Positions 8,602-17,557 of a DNA stretch of 64,000 nt are shown piece after piece. The notes beneath the pieces were generated by a model that worked only from the letters and a program-made list of their open reading frames with translations, ran no database searches and was not told the DNA's origin. Made by a program: the position numbers and the translations under genes. The DNA comes from Thiopseudomonas sp964394445. Its GTDB lineage: Bacteria; Pseudomonadota; Gammaproteobacteria; Pseudomonadales; Pseudomonadaceae. How positions within the stretch are numbered: the first letter of the stretch is position 1; each line of letters begins with the position of its first letter. The stretch is from contig CAYMXO010000005.1 in the NCBI GenBank assembly GCA_964394445.1, positions 14,562-78,561 of the forward strand. The letters are read 5' to 3'.

Positions 8602-10725
8602 ATGGGTAGCCCGGTTTCCACGCAAAGGGGACAGCAGTCCTGGCCGGCACGGCTGGCACGGCTGGCACGGCTGGCACGGCTGGCACGCATTCTACTGTTG
8701 CTACTGTTGCTGCTGGTTGCCACCATTGCCTGGTTGCCGGTTTTGCTACCGTACGCTCTGCAACAGCAAGGTATTCTTCTGCACTGGCAGGGTGCCCGCT
8801 GGAGCCTGCATGGCCTGCAGCTGGAGCGGTTGCAACTGGAGTACGCCGGGCAGCGCCTGCAGGCAGAAGACCTGCAGTTGCGCTGGCACTGGCAACTTCA
8901 ACAACCGGTGAAAGCTCTGGACATTGGCCGCCTCGGCGTACAGGCCAGTCTCTTTAGCGAAACCGGCAACGAACCAGGTGCAGAGCTGGATCTGGCCGCT
9001 CTCGCTCCGTGGCTGCCGCAGCAGCTGGCCATTCGCTCGCTCAGCGCAACCCTGACCGGCATGGCCAATGTATCCGGCTCAATTCTGCTGCAGGCAGACG
9101 ACAAACACCCGCTCTGGCAGCCGCGCCAGCTGGAGCTGGACCTTGAGCTGACAGAGCTGGACCCGCGCTGGCTGGAAGGCATACCGGCCGAGCTGCAGCC
9201 GCAAAGCCTGCGCGTACGCACCCTGACCCATCCGGATAGCGCACAGGCACCAGACAGCCAGCAAATTCTGACACTGGACCTGCATAGCCTCGGAGAATCG
9301 CAAATCCAGCTGTCCGGCATCCTTCATCTGCTACAAGACAGTAGCTGGCGCGGCCGGCTCGAGCAGGCACGCCTGCACCTTGAACTGCCGCGCTATGATT
9401 TTGACGGTGTTGTACTGGAAGCGTTGCAGACGCAAATGTACTTCAACGCAGACGCCAGCGAAGACGGTTTTCACCTGCAGCTGATCCAGCCCGCCAGCCT
9501 GACGGTTGCGCAGCTGGCCGTTGACCGGCACACCAGGCTGCAACAGATCACTGCCACCCTGACCGGTTTGCAGCTGGCGGGCGGACTGTCCGGCGACCAT
9601 GGGTTGCGGCTTGAAGCCGGCTATCACGCCAGCATCAGCCAACTGCACGATCCGCTGCTGCGCCCACAGACCTGGAATGCTGCCGGCACGCTTGCCGGCC
9701 TGCTGCCGGCGCTTGAAGCCAGCGCGGCTATCAGCAATACCGACGGGCTACAACTGGACAGCAACTGGCACTGGCAGAACGACAACCTGACCGGCACCCT
9801 GATTCTGCCTGCCATATTCTTGCGCGCCGGCAATCCACTGCAAAAGACCCTGCCCGACTGGCCGCAGCTGGTCGAATTCAACAACGGCCGGCTGAACGGG
9901 CAGGCCAGCATCAACCTGCCTGCCGGTAGCCCGCTGCAGGTGAGCGGGCATTTCATCGGTAGCGGGCTGGACGGCATCATCAACCGCAGCGAGCTGGCCG
10001 GCCTGGACTTTACCGCTTTTTTCCGGCTCGATGGTAACGGGCAGTTGCGGCTGGACCTGCCCCGACTGGTGATTGGTGAGCTGAATCCCGGCGTGCCAAT
10101 CCAGCAGCTGACCGTGCGGGAAAGCAGCTACAGCGGCCATGTTGACCGTCTGGAGCAGGGCACCGCGGCCTGGCAAAGCATTCGGGGGCAGGTGTTGGGT
10201 GGCGAATTTGCACTGGGCGCCAACCGCATCCGGCTGGATACGGAAAACCGCATGCAGCTGCAGCTTTCGGGAGTGCTGCTGCAGGATGCGCTGGCCCTGT
10301 ATCCTGCCGAAGGCCTGTACGGACAGGCCACCATCGACGGCAGCCTGCCGCTGCTGGTCAGCGCAAGCGGGGTGTTTATCGAACAGGGCCAGCTGCAGGC
10401 CCGCCAGCCCGGCATTCTCAGATTCCAGTCGGAACAGGTACGCTCGCTTGGCCGGGCCAACCCCGGCATGCAGCTGGTTGCCGAAGCGCTCGACGACTTT
10501 CACTTCAATGTGCTCGACAGCAAGCTGGATTACGAACCTTCAGGTAAACTGTTGTTCAATATAAGGCTTGAAGGAAAAAACCCGGCGGTGGAAAACGGCC
10601 GTCCGATACACCTGAACCTGAATCTGGAAGAAGACCTGCCGGCATTGCTGGCCAGCATCCAGCTCAGCAACCATGTTAGCGAAACCATTCAGGAGCGGAT
10701 CCGCCAGCGCCTGCAAAACCGATAA
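8602..10725 (+). CDS. ydbH: YdbH family intermembrane phospholipid transport protein
   Basis: 707 residues from an ATG with AAGGA 8 bases upstream. An N-terminal Arg/Leu-rich segment leads into one membrane helix (about residues 30-52) and then a long periplasmic domain rich in short beta-strand repeats, as in the AsmA-like TamB/YhdP/YdbH proteins that bridge inner and outer membrane for phospholipid transport. The identification rests strongly on the neighbours, a YnbE lipoprotein and a YdbL (DUF1318) protein in the same order as E. coli ydbH-ynbE-ydbL. Codons for residues 16-28 contain a 9-bp tandem repeat (see repeat at 8648). Confidence 0.88.
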   Translation: MGSPVSTQRGQQSWPARLARLARLARLARILLLLLLLLVATIAWLPVLLPYALQQQGILLHWQGARWSLHGLQLERLQLEYAGQRLQAEDLQLRWHWQLQQPVKALDIGRLGVQASLFSETGNEPGAELDLAALAPWLPQQLAIRSLSATLTGMANVSGSILLQADDKHPLWQPRQLELDLELTELDPRWLEGIPAELQPQSLRVRTLTHPDSAQAPDSQQILTLDLHSLGESQIQLSGILHLLQDSSWRGRLEQARLHLELPRYDFDGVVLEALQTQMYFNADASEDGFHLQLIQPASLTVAQLAVDRHTRLQQITATLTGLQLAGGLSGDHGLRLEAGYHASISQLHDPLLRPQTWNAAGTLAGLLPALEASAAISNTDGLQLDSNWHWQNDNLTGTLILPAIFLRAGNPLQKTLPDWPQLVEFNNGRLNGQASINLPAGSPLQVSGHFIGSGLDGIINRSELAGLDFTAFFRLDGNGQLRLDLPRLVIGELNPGVPIQQLTVRESSYSGHVDRLEQGTAAWQSIRGQVLGGEFALGANRIRLDTENRMQLQLSGVLLQDALALYPAEGLYGQATIDGSLPLLVSASGVFIEQGQLQARQPGILRFQSEQVRSLGRANPGMQLVAEALDDFHFNVLDSKLDYEPSGKLLFNIRLEGKNPAVENGRPIHLNLNLEEDLPALLASIQLSNHVSETIQERIRQRLQNR
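8648..8686 (+). repeat. 9-bp tandem repeat in the 5' coding part of ydbH
   Basis: Four perfect copies of CACGGCTGG plus a partial fifth. Each unit encodes Ala-Arg-Leu, giving repeated LAR just before the membrane anchor. Gain or loss of units keeps the frame and would only change the length of the cytoplasmic basic stub. Confidence 0.95.
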
Positions 10726-10741
10726 GGAAAAGGAACCAGCC

Positions 10742-10933
10742 ATGTCTCCACACACACTGCTTGCCGGGCTCTTGCTGGGAACAGCACTGGCAGCCTGCAC
10801 ACCAACCGTGCAGGTAGCCATGCCAAGCGAGCCAATCAACATCAACCTTAACGTCAAGATCGAGCATGAAATCTACATCAAGGTCGACAAGGCCCTGGAC
10901 AACCTGTTCGATGAATCCAGCGGTCTGTTCTAG
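10742..10933 (+). CDS. ynbE: YnbE family lipoprotein
   Basis: 63 residues; start at the ATG after AAGGAAAAGGAACC, 16 bases past the ydbH stop (an upstream in-frame start would lie inside ydbH). A lipoprotein signal with lipobox LAAC (Cys near residue 19), then a short mature part with PININLNVKIEHEIYIKVD and LDNLFDE, which are hallmarks of YnbE. In E. coli YnbE is an outer-membrane lipoprotein partner that extends the YdbH beta-strand bridge. Second gene of the ydbH-ynbE-ydbL operon. Confidence 0.92.
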   Translation: MSPHTLLAGLLLGTALAACTPTVQVAMPSEPININLNVKIEHEIYIKVDKALDNLFDESSGLF

Positions 10934-10943
10934 GGAGCCAGTC

Positions 10944-11291
10944 ATGTCAATCCGTAATTTTTTCACTGCTGTTGCGCTGACTGCCGGTCTGGTGACAACC
11001 CAGGCCTGGGCGCTGGATCTCAACGGCGCCATGAGTGGCCTGCCGGCCGCCAAATCGGCGGGTCAACTGGGCGAGCAACCCAACGGTTACCTGGGCGTGG
11101 TCAGCAACCAGGGCAATGCCGCCGGGATTGCCCAGCTGATCAATCAGGCACGCAAGGCCGAGTATCAGCGGCTGGCCAAAGACAATAACCTGCAGCTGAG
11201 CGATGTTGAAACCATGGCGGGCAAAAAAGCCATCGAAAAAACACCGAACGGGCAATACATTCTGGTGAATGGCCGCTGGCTGAAAAAGTAA
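10944..11291 (+). CDS. ydbL: YdbL family (DUF1318) periplasmic protein
   Basis: 115 residues from the ATG preceded by GGGAG, 10 bases after ynbE. A Sec signal peptide (about residues 1-22, ending WALD) and then a small DUF1318 domain with GYLGVV...A..LINQARKAEY..LAK and a C-terminal NGRWLKK. In E. coli YdbL acts as a periplasmic chaperone-like partner that controls the YdbH-YnbE interaction. Last gene of the operon; tRNA-Pro follows 72 bases later on the same strand. Confidence 0.92.
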   Translation: MSIRNFFTAVALTAGLVTTQAWALDLNGAMSGLPAAKSAGQLGEQPNGYLGVVSNQGNAAGIAQLINQARKAEYQRLAKDNNLQLSDVETMAGKKAIEKTPNGQYILVNGRWLKK

Positions 11292-11362
11292 CTTTTTACG
11301 CCCTTCCCTTTTACTGTGCTTTCCCCTATAATGCGCAGCCATTCGGGGCAACCCGGATACTG

Positions 11363-11440
<78 letters not shown>

Positions 11441-11448
11441 AATTCAAT

Positions 11449-11480
11449 AAAAACCGTTGATTTATCAGCGGTTTTTTTTT
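11449..11480 (+). terminator. Terminator after tRNA-Pro
   Basis: Stem AAACCGTTGA / TCAGCGGTTT (one G-T wobble) with a TTTA loop, followed by a run of nine or more T. Confidence 0.9.
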
Positions 11481-11553
11481 GCCTGTACTGAACATGCGAA
11501 AAAAGTATCGCAAAAATGTCGAGACGGCAGGTACAGACATCAAGGAGGCACAC

Positions 11554-12351
11554 ATGAACCAGCCCGCCATTGCCCAGTGGCACGCCCGTAACTTCATCAT
11601 TCTGCAACTGGCCAGTTTCCTGTTGCTGCTGAGCTGGGCCATGCCGGCCACCAAAGCACTGTGGCACGCTCTGGATGTACCGGTTTTTCGCCTGCTCAAC
11701 GGCAGCCTTGGCCACCTGCCTGCCTGGGATTTTCTCTGGGCATTACTCAGCACCCGGGTTGCCGACCTGCTGGCAGCACTGGTGATGCTGTGCAGCCTGA
11801 TCTTCGGCGGCATCATCTTTGACCGGCACCAGGTTTTGCGTGCCCTGCTGACTTTCATGGCCCTGCTGGTCTTTACCCTGATTGTCCGCACGCTGTTTAC
11901 CCGGGCCGTTGACGCTGCCGGATTGCAGCATGCCAGTCCATCGGTGTTTCTCGGAGACGGCTTCAGCCTCAGCGCGGCTTTTCCCTGGATGGAAGAAGTC
12001 ATGGAAATCAAGGACCGCTCCAGCCGCAGCTTTCCCGGAGACCATGCCTCGGTATTGCTGCTGTGGACGGTATTTCTGAGCCTGTTCGCCCGCGGCAAGC
12101 GCTTGCTGCTGGTATGGCTGGCCGGCATCTTCCTTATCCTGCCGCGCCTGGTAGCGGGCGCGCACTGGCTCAGCGACAACCTGGTGGGCGGCGGCTTTGT
12201 TGTCATGCAGACTCTGGCCTGGGGCTACTACACTGCTGCTGGCCGGCCGGTGTACCGGCTATTGCATGCCGCGGCAATTCCCTTTGTCCGCCTGGCCCGC
12301 CATATCCCGGGCATCAACCGGCTGGCCATCATCCGGCTGGAGCAACACTAG
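11554..12351 (+). CDS. PAP2 family phosphatase, possibly lipid A or undecaprenyl-PP related (LpxT-like)
   Basis: 265 residues from the ATG with a strong AAGGAGG 7 bases upstream. A membrane protein with about six helices and the PAP2 phosphatase signatures: KDRSSRSFPGDHAS (PSGH-type motif 2 with the conserved His) and PRLVAGAHWLSDNLVGG (motif 3). Such enzymes act at the periplasmic face of the inner membrane on lipid (pyro)phosphates. The SFPGDHAS version is seen in LpxT-like lipid A phosphotransferases, but a phosphatidylglycerophosphate or undecaprenyl pyrophosphate phosphatase role cannot be excluded. Convergent with fadD, 17 bases between stops. Confidence 0.82.
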   Translation: MNQPAIAQWHARNFIILQLASFLLLLSWAMPATKALWHALDVPVFRLLNGSLGHLPAWDFLWALLSTRVADLLAALVMLCSLIFGGIIFDRHQVLRALLTFMALLVFTLIVRTLFTRAVDAAGLQHASPSVFLGDGFSLSAAFPWMEEVMEIKDRSSRSFPGDHASVLLLWTVFLSLFARGKRLLLVWLAGIFLILPRLVAGAHWLSDNLVGGGFVVMQTLAWGYYTAAGRPVYRLLHAAAIPFVRLARHIPGINRLAIIRLEQH

Positions 12352-12368
12352 CCACTGGTCAGAGCGGG

Positions 12369-14078
12369 TCAGCCCGCTTCCTGGTCCTTCTTCCCGCCAG
12401 ACAGCCTGGCCAGCTCTTCATCGCGCAGCTCGCGCCGCAGAATCTTGCCCACGTTGGTGGTCGGCAGCTCGTCACGGAACTCGACCTGGCGGGCAACCTT
12501 GTAGGCCGTGAGGTTCTTGCGCATATGGGCAATCACTTCTTCCTTGCTCAGGCTCTCGCCTTGGCGTACAACAATGAAGACCTTGATTGCCTCACCGGAT
12601 TTTTCATCCGGTATGCCGATCGCTGCACACTGCAAAACCTGCGGCAGCTCTGCGAGAACATCCTCGACCTCATTGGGGAAGACGTTGAAGCCGGATACTA
12701 GGATCATGTCTTTTTTGCGATCAACCAGGCGGATATAACCATCCTCCTGGATAACGCCGATATCACCGGTGCGCAACCAGCCGTCCGCGTCCAGCACTTC
12801 GCGTGTCGCCTCATCACGCAACCAGTAGCCTTTCATCACCTGCGGGCCCTTGACGCAAAGCTCGCCCACCTCGCCGAATGGCAGCTCGCGGCCTTCTTCA
12901 TCAATGATCTTGCACAGGGTAGAGGGCGCAGGAATACCGATGGTGCCAAGCTGGATGTTCTGGATCGGGTTGACCGAAGCAATCGGGCTGGTTTCCGTCA
13001 TGCCATAGCCTTCACAAATCGAACAGCCAGTTACCTCGGTCCAGCGCTTGGCTGTGGCAATTTGCAAAGCCATGCCGCCGGAGACGGTCATTTTCAGCCC
13101 TGAAAAGTCCAGCTTGCGAAAATCCGGGTTGTTGCACAGCGCTGCAAACAGGGTGTTCAGGCCAACAAAACCGGTAAACCTGTATTTGGCCAAATCCTTG
13201 ATCATGGATGGCAGGTCGCGCGGATTGGTAATCAGCAGGTTGTGGTTCCCGGTCAGCATCATGGCCATGCAATGAAAGGTAAAGGCATAGATGTGATAAA
13301 GCGGCAAAGGAGCCACCACGGTTTCCTCGCCATCATACAGGTTGGACGCCATAATCGCCCGGGCCTGCAGCATGTTGGCAATCAGGTTGCGGTGGGTCAG
13401 CATCGCCCCCTTGGCGACACCTGTGGTGCCTCCGGTATATTGCAACACGGCAACATCTTCAGGATCTGCTTCCACATTGCCTGCCACCTTCTTGCTGCCA
13501 GCGGCCAGTACAGCGGCCAACCGATGCGCCTTGGGCAGATGGTAAGCCGGTACCATTTTTTTCACATATTTGACTACGCTGTTGACCAGCAAGCGCTTCA
13601 GCGTCGGCAGCATGTCGCCCACTTCGGTCATGATGACCGTGGTAATGCCGGTTTTGGGTACCACCTGCTCAACCAGGTGCCCCATGTTGGCCAGGCTGAC
13701 CAGTGCTTTGGCACCCGAGTCATTGAACTGGTGTTCCATTTCCCGCGCGGTATACAGCGGGTTGGTATTAACGACAATCAGTCCGGCGCGGATGGCACCA
13801 AACACCACCACTGGATATTGCAGGACGTTGGGCAGCTGGATGGCAATACGGTCACCCCGCTGCAGGTCGGTATGGTTTTGCAGCCAGGCGGCAAAATCAC
13901 CCGACAGGCGATAAAGCTCGCCATAGGTCAAGGTGTGCCCCATATTGGTAAATGCCGGCAAGCTGGCAAAGCGCTCGCAGGATTCGCTTAAAACAGCCTG
14001 GATATTGGGATACAGATCAGCATCAATGTCCGCCGGGACGCCGGCCGGGTATTTATCCTTCCAGAAGTTTTCATTCAT
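12369..14078 (-). CDS. fadD: Long-chain fatty acid-CoA ligase FadD
   Basis: 569 residues from the ATG (MNENFWKDKYPAG) with GGAG 8 bases upstream; a TTG four codons earlier is less likely. An adenylate-forming enzyme: P-loop YTGGTTGVAKGAMLTHRN, A5 motif GYGMTETSP, the TGD motif (GWLRTGDIG) and DRKKDMILVSGFNVFPNEVE, which is the FadD signature, then the C-terminal hinge and Lys region (TNVGKILRRELR). It activates fatty acids to acyl-CoA at the inner membrane for beta-oxidation. It diverges from a lipase-like gene and a MaoC gene, the arrangement seen around Pseudomonas fadD. A single copy is seen here, where Pseudomonas often has two in tandem. Confidence 0.95.
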   Translation of the reverse strand: MNENFWKDKYPAGVPADIDADLYPNIQAVLSESCERFASLPAFTNMGHTLTYGELYRLSGDFAAWLQNHTDLQRGDRIAIQLPNVLQYPVVVFGAIRAGLIVVNTNPLYTAREMEHQFNDSGAKALVSLANMGHLVEQVVPKTGITTVIMTEVGDMLPTLKRLLVNSVVKYVKKMVPAYHLPKAHRLAAVLAAGSKKVAGNVEADPEDVAVLQYTGGTTGVAKGAMLTHRNLIANMLQARAIMASNLYDGEETVVAPLPLYHIYAFTFHCMAMMLTGNHNLLITNPRDLPSMIKDLAKYRFTGFVGLNTLFAALCNNPDFRKLDFSGLKMTVSGGMALQIATAKRWTEVTGCSICEGYGMTETSPIASVNPIQNIQLGTIGIPAPSTLCKIIDEEGRELPFGEVGELCVKGPQVMKGYWLRDEATREVLDADGWLRTGDIGVIQEDGYIRLVDRKKDMILVSGFNVFPNEVEDVLAELPQVLQCAAIGIPDEKSGEAIKVFIVVRQGESLSKEEVIAHMRKNLTAYKVARQVEFRDELPTTNVGKILRRELRDEELARLSGGKKDQEAG

Positions 14079-14207
14079 GCGAAGCTCCAAAGCAACTGCA
14101 AATAGTGTGATTCTACACTGCCAGCCAACAGCTGGAAGGCCTGTGCAATCAGCCCGGCGGATAGAAAGCAGGCACTATCTGTCTATAGCTGTAATTGTTG
14201 TTATCCT

Positions 14208-14324
14208 GCTTGAGTTCAAGCGATCAGGCAAGTGAGGTTAGCAGCTTCCCCAACGTCACTCCAGCACTGAAACATAAACTTTAGTCACGATCAGTCTGGT
14301 ATAAGCATCCTGGTCACAGACTGA
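14208..14324. promoter_or_regulatory. Divergent fadD / hydrolase promoter region with two dyads
   Basis: A perfect dyad GCTTGA-GT-TCAAGC lies at 14208-14221. A second inverted repeat, TCAGTCTG at 14291-14298 and CAGACTGA at 14317-14324, encloses a possible -10 box TATAAG at 14300. The 354 bases between the fadD start and the hydrolase start carry no gene. The dyads are candidates for a fatty-acid-responsive repressor, but neither matches the PsrA consensus as I know it. Confidence 0.4.
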
Positions 14325-14432
14325 CGCTAGGCAAGCATCACCGGCTCCCTTATCATGCACACAAAGAGCACGGTCACAGAGCGATTGTACCAAGCCTCAG
14401 TTTTTCAACCCGTTGGCCCCGAGGACAGCATT

Positions 14433-15377
14433 ATGCGATATACCTGCTTCTGGCTGCCTGCCCAGGATGCAACGCGTATCCACGTGCATAGCTGGCATCC
14501 GGACGGTGACGCCAAAGCCAGTCTGCTGATCAGCCATGGCATGGCCGAACATGGCGGCCGCTACCATGAGCTGGGCGAAGCCCTGGCGCGGACTGGCACC
14601 GCAGTTTATGCGCCTGACCTGCGTGGACACGGGCAAACCGCCAAGGAAGGACTGCTGGGTCATTTTGCTGATACCGATGGCTGGAATCTGGTGATCGAGG
14701 ATCTGCGCGCCCTCAATCACCACATACGCTGCGAGAACCCGCAGACGCCGCTGTTCATGCTGGGGCACAGCCTCGGCAGCTATCTGGTCATGAATTATCT
14801 GATGCAGTACAGCTGCAGTGTGCAGGGTGCCCTGCTGTCCGGACCGCAATACCTGCGCACCACCCTCCGCTACCGTCTGGCCCGCCTGGTGGCCAGTGCC
14901 GAGTGTTGGCGCCAGGGGCCACGCGGGCGCAGCAAACTGCTGCACGCCATGATTTATCGACCAATCCAGCGTGCGATCCAGCCCCGGCAAACCATTCATG
15001 ACTGGCTCAGCACTGATCCGGCCACCGTGCAGGACTACCTGAACGACCCACTTTGCGGCTTCATGTGTACCAACCGGCTGTGGCTTGATGTGCTGGACGG
15101 ACTGCAGCGCATTACGCCGCTACAAAGCATGAACCAGATCAGCCATCAGTTGCCCCTGTTCCTGTTTGGTGGCGAACAGGATCCACTGCATCGCGGCTCA
15201 CGGCTGCTTGATCTGGCCAGCGCCTTGCGTGAGTCGGGAAAACGCAGCGTTGATGTTAAACTCTACCCCGGCATGCGCCACGAGCCGGTCAATGAGCGCA
15301 ACCGCACGCGGGTCTTTGCCGATATAGCCGGCTGGATCGGGCAACAATGTGACAATTTGCCTGCACCGCCGGCCTAA
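14433..15377 (+). CDS. Alpha/beta hydrolase, monoacylglycerol lipase-like
   Basis: 314 residues from an ATG with GAGG 8 bases upstream; an in-frame ATG 26 codons earlier has no good ribosome site. Serine hydrolase fold: nucleophile elbow GHSLGS (Ser113), an acid in FGGEQDPLH and a His in PGMRHEPVNE, with HGMAEHGGRYHELG and LRGHGQT near the N-terminus as in monoacylglycerol lipases and lysophospholipases. No signal peptide, so a cytosolic enzyme. Between fadD and a MaoC hydratase it probably releases fatty acids or hydrolyses acyl esters for the beta-oxidation route; Pseudomonas has the same trio. Exact substrate unknown. Confidence 0.85.
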   Translation: MRYTCFWLPAQDATRIHVHSWHPDGDAKASLLISHGMAEHGGRYHELGEALARTGTAVYAPDLRGHGQTAKEGLLGHFADTDGWNLVIEDLRALNHHIRCENPQTPLFMLGHSLGSYLVMNYLMQYSCSVQGALLSGPQYLRTTLRYRLARLVASAECWRQGPRGRSKLLHAMIYRPIQRAIQPRQTIHDWLSTDPATVQDYLNDPLCGFMCTNRLWLDVLDGLQRITPLQSMNQISHQLPLFLFGGEQDPLHRGSRLLDLASALRESGKRSVDVKLYPGMRHEPVNERNRTRVFADIAGWIGQQCDNLPAPPA

Positions 15378-15483
15378 GAGTCATCGGGTACATCGTGGGT
15401 CTGGCTGCCAGTGCACAACCCGCACCGAAAAAACATTACAGATCATTCCCTCTTCCGTTCACCCTGCCTCAGCGGAGCCATTT

Positions 15484-15960
15484 ATGTCAGAAACAGCCCA
15501 CAGCATTGCCTACGAAGACCTGAGCATTGGCCAGACTGCCAGCCAGGCACACAGCGTCAGCGAAACCGACTTGCAGATGTTTGCCGCAGTATCCGGTGAC
15601 AACAACCCGGTTCACCTCGATGACGGGTTTGCCGCTGCCAGCCGTTTCAAGGGCCGCATCGCCCACGGCATGTTTACCGGCGCTTTGATCAGCGCCGCCA
15701 TTGCCTGCAAACTGCCCGGACCTGGCAGTGTATACCTGGGTCAGCAACTGAGTTTCATGCGCCCGGTTAAAATCGGTGATGAACTCGAAGTCCAGCTTGA
15801 AGTGCTGGAAAAGCTGGCAAAAAACCAGGTACGCATCCGTACCCGGGTAATCAACCAGCAAGGCAAGGCGGTTGTCGACGGCGAAGCCCTGGTGCTGGCA
15901 CCTGACAGCTCACAGGCAATCAAGATGCCCGAACTGCCCCGCTTTCAACTGCAGAACTAA
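15484..15960 (+). CDS. phaJ: MaoC-like (R)-specific enoyl-CoA hydratase
   Basis: 158 residues from the ATG after GCGGAG. A single hot-dog domain with the hydratase motif SGDNNPVHLDDGFAAASRFKGRIAHGM, whose Asp and His (DNNPVH) are the catalytic pair of R-hydratases. Such enzymes convert trans-2-enoyl-CoA to (R)-3-hydroxyacyl-CoA and link beta-oxidation to polyhydroxyalkanoate synthesis in PhaJ-type members. It sits 106 bases after the hydrolase gene and probably shares its transcript. No PHA synthase is in the window, so the PHA link is an inference. The symbol refers to the family; the paralogue number is not assignable. Confidence 0.82.
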   Translation: MSETAHSIAYEDLSIGQTASQAHSVSETDLQMFAAVSGDNNPVHLDDGFAAASRFKGRIAHGMFTGALISAAIACKLPGPGSVYLGQQLSFMRPVKIGDELEVQLEVLEKLAKNQVRIRTRVINQQGKAVVDGEALVLAPDSSQAIKMPELPRFQLQN

Positions 15961-16045
15961 GCGCCAGTCTGCGCACCATTGCCGCGCAGGCACTATCTGG
16001 GGCTACACTTTTCCCAATTCACTCTGGAGATCAGCAAGGCACGCG

Positions 16046-16681
16046 ATGAACGCCCAGAAACGCTATGAAATTTTCCACCGCTTTCGCGAAGACAACCCCA
16101 AGCCACAAACCGAACTGAATTATTCGTCAGATTTCGAGTTGCTGATAGCTGTACTGCTTTCCGCACAGGCTACCGACGTCGGCGTCAACAAGGCCACTGA
16201 AAAACTGTTTCAGCTCGCCCCCACGCCAGAGGCCATGTATGCGCTGGGTGTCGAAGGCGTGACCGAACATATCAAGACGATCGGCCTGTTCCGGACCAAG
16301 GCGAAAAACGTCATCGAAACCTGTCGCCTGCTGATTGAGAAGCATGGCAGCCAGGTGCCGCAGACCCGGGAAGAGCTGGAAGCCCTGCCCGGTGTCGGCC
16401 GCAAGACCGCCAACGTGGTTCTCAACACCGCTTTTGGCCAGATCGCCATGGCGGTGGACACGCACATCTTCAGGGTCAGTAACCGGACCGGCATCGCGCC
16501 AGGCAAGAACGTGCTGGAGGTCGAGAAAAAATTGTTGCGTCTGGTACCCAAGGAATTTTTGCTGGATGCCCATCACTGGCTGATCCTGCATGGACGCTAT
16601 GTTTGCCAGGCGCGCAAGCCTCGTTGCGGTAGCTGCCGCATCGAAGACCTGTGCGAACACAAAGATAAAACTGTCGACTGA
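16046..16681 (+). CDS. nth: Endonuclease III
   Basis: 211 residues, co-linear with E. coli Nth. Catalytic Lys120 lies in the helix-hairpin-helix LPGVGRKTANVV and Asp138 in AVDTHIFRV. The [4Fe-4S] ligands Cys187, Cys194, Cys197 and Cys203 are spaced C-X6-C-X2-C-X5-C. A DNA glycosylase/AP lyase that removes oxidised pyrimidines in base excision repair. A longer in-frame reading back into the MaoC gene is rejected. It is followed by the PA3496-type gene, as in Pseudomonas. Confidence 0.98.
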   Translation: MNAQKRYEIFHRFREDNPKPQTELNYSSDFELLIAVLLSAQATDVGVNKATEKLFQLAPTPEAMYALGVEGVTEHIKTIGLFRTKAKNVIETCRLLIEKHGSQVPQTREELEALPGVGRKTANVVLNTAFGQIAMAVDTHIFRVSNRTGIAPGKNVLEVEKKLLRLVPKEFLLDAHHWLILHGRYVCQARKPRCGSCRIEDLCEHKDKTVD

Positions 16682-16793
16682 TTAAGCAAGAGAAAGGTTT
16701 TTTCACCAGCCAATAGAAAAAAACTTTTTTACTTTTTTTCACTTCCGAATTATAAGACGGCCACAAAGGGTATCCCGTCCTGGAGGCTGACAA

Positions 16794-16976
16794 ATGAGTA
16801 AAGAAGACCTGGAACTTGATGACGAATTTGTTGATGATGACAACGAGCAAATCGATGATGTCGAACCTGTTGCGTCCAGCAAAAACAACCTGACCAAGCG
16901 TCGGGTCATCGACAACCTGCTGGATGAGCGTCGTCTGAGCAAAGAGCTGGCCGATTACGACTATGATCTGGACTGA
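16794..16976 (+). CDS. PA3496 family small acidic protein
   Basis: 60 residues, preceded by CTGGAGG. The N-terminal half is very acidic (DDEFVDDDNEQIDD), followed by TKRRVIDNLLDERRLSKELADYDYDLD. The sequence and its place after nth match the Pseudomonas PA3496 family, named in databases as a putative envelope integrity protein; that label is from memory and no mechanism is evident. The 112 bases upstream are A/T-rich, with runs of A and T that could form a weak terminator for nth and a promoter for this gene. Confidence 0.85.
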   Translation: MSKEDLELDDEFVDDDNEQIDDVEPVASSKNNLTKRRVIDNLLDERRLSKELADYDYDLD

Positions 16977-17012
16977 TGCAACAGGCTCTGCCTGTTGCCG
17001 TCCGTCCGGCTG

Positions 17013-17381
17013 CTAACCGCCGGACTTCTTGACCTTGTAACCCTGATCCTGCAACCACTGCATCACCTTGGGCAGCTGGTCACCCTGGATTTCAATCGCT
17101 GCATCCTTGACTGCCCCACCCACACCACAGGCCTGTTTGAGCAGTTTCGCTGTACTCTTGAGCTCTGCAGCCGTCATCGGCAAACCGCTTACCACAGTAA
17201 CCGTTTTGCCGCCACGCCCCTTGTTCTCGCGCCGCACCCGCACATTGCCGTCGCCCAGTACGACCCCTTCATTGTGACAGCTACATTCGGCCAGCAGCTG
17301 GTGACAATCCGGACAGTGCCTGCCACCATCGGTCGAGTAAACCAGCGCACCCAGCGCGGCAAGCGAACCTGCCTTTTTCAT
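17013..17381 (-). CDS. yciH: SUI1/YciH family translation factor
   Basis: 122 residues. A short N-terminal part with CPDC...CSC cysteines (possible zinc knuckle, residues 23-35), then a SUI1/eIF1-like domain (GKTVTVVSGLPMTAAELKSTAKLLKQACGVGGAVKDAAIEIQGDQ) ending QLPKVMQWLQDQGYKVKKSGG. In E. coli YciH resembles eIF1/IF3-C and influences initiation fidelity under stress. Single gene, convergent with the PA3496-type gene. Confidence 0.9.
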   Translation of the reverse strand: MKKAGSLAALGALVYSTDGGRHCPDCHQLLAECSCHNEGVVLGDGNVRVRRENKGRGGKTVTVVSGLPMTAAELKSTAKLLKQACGVGGAVKDAAIEIQGDQLPKVMQWLQDQGYKVKKSGG

Positions 17382-17557
17382 CGTGTAAACTCCTTGAGAT
17401 GTGTAATGCCGGCTAGCGGCCCGTATCGCTGATTAGCCCAAGCCCGGATACCCGGGTTTCCGGAGCCGAAAGCGGTAACAAGCCGCGGGCAGCGGCAACA
17501 GGCCACCCGGGTTTGAGAGTTCCGAAATTGACTGACGGCACCGGTCAAACGGTGTCA

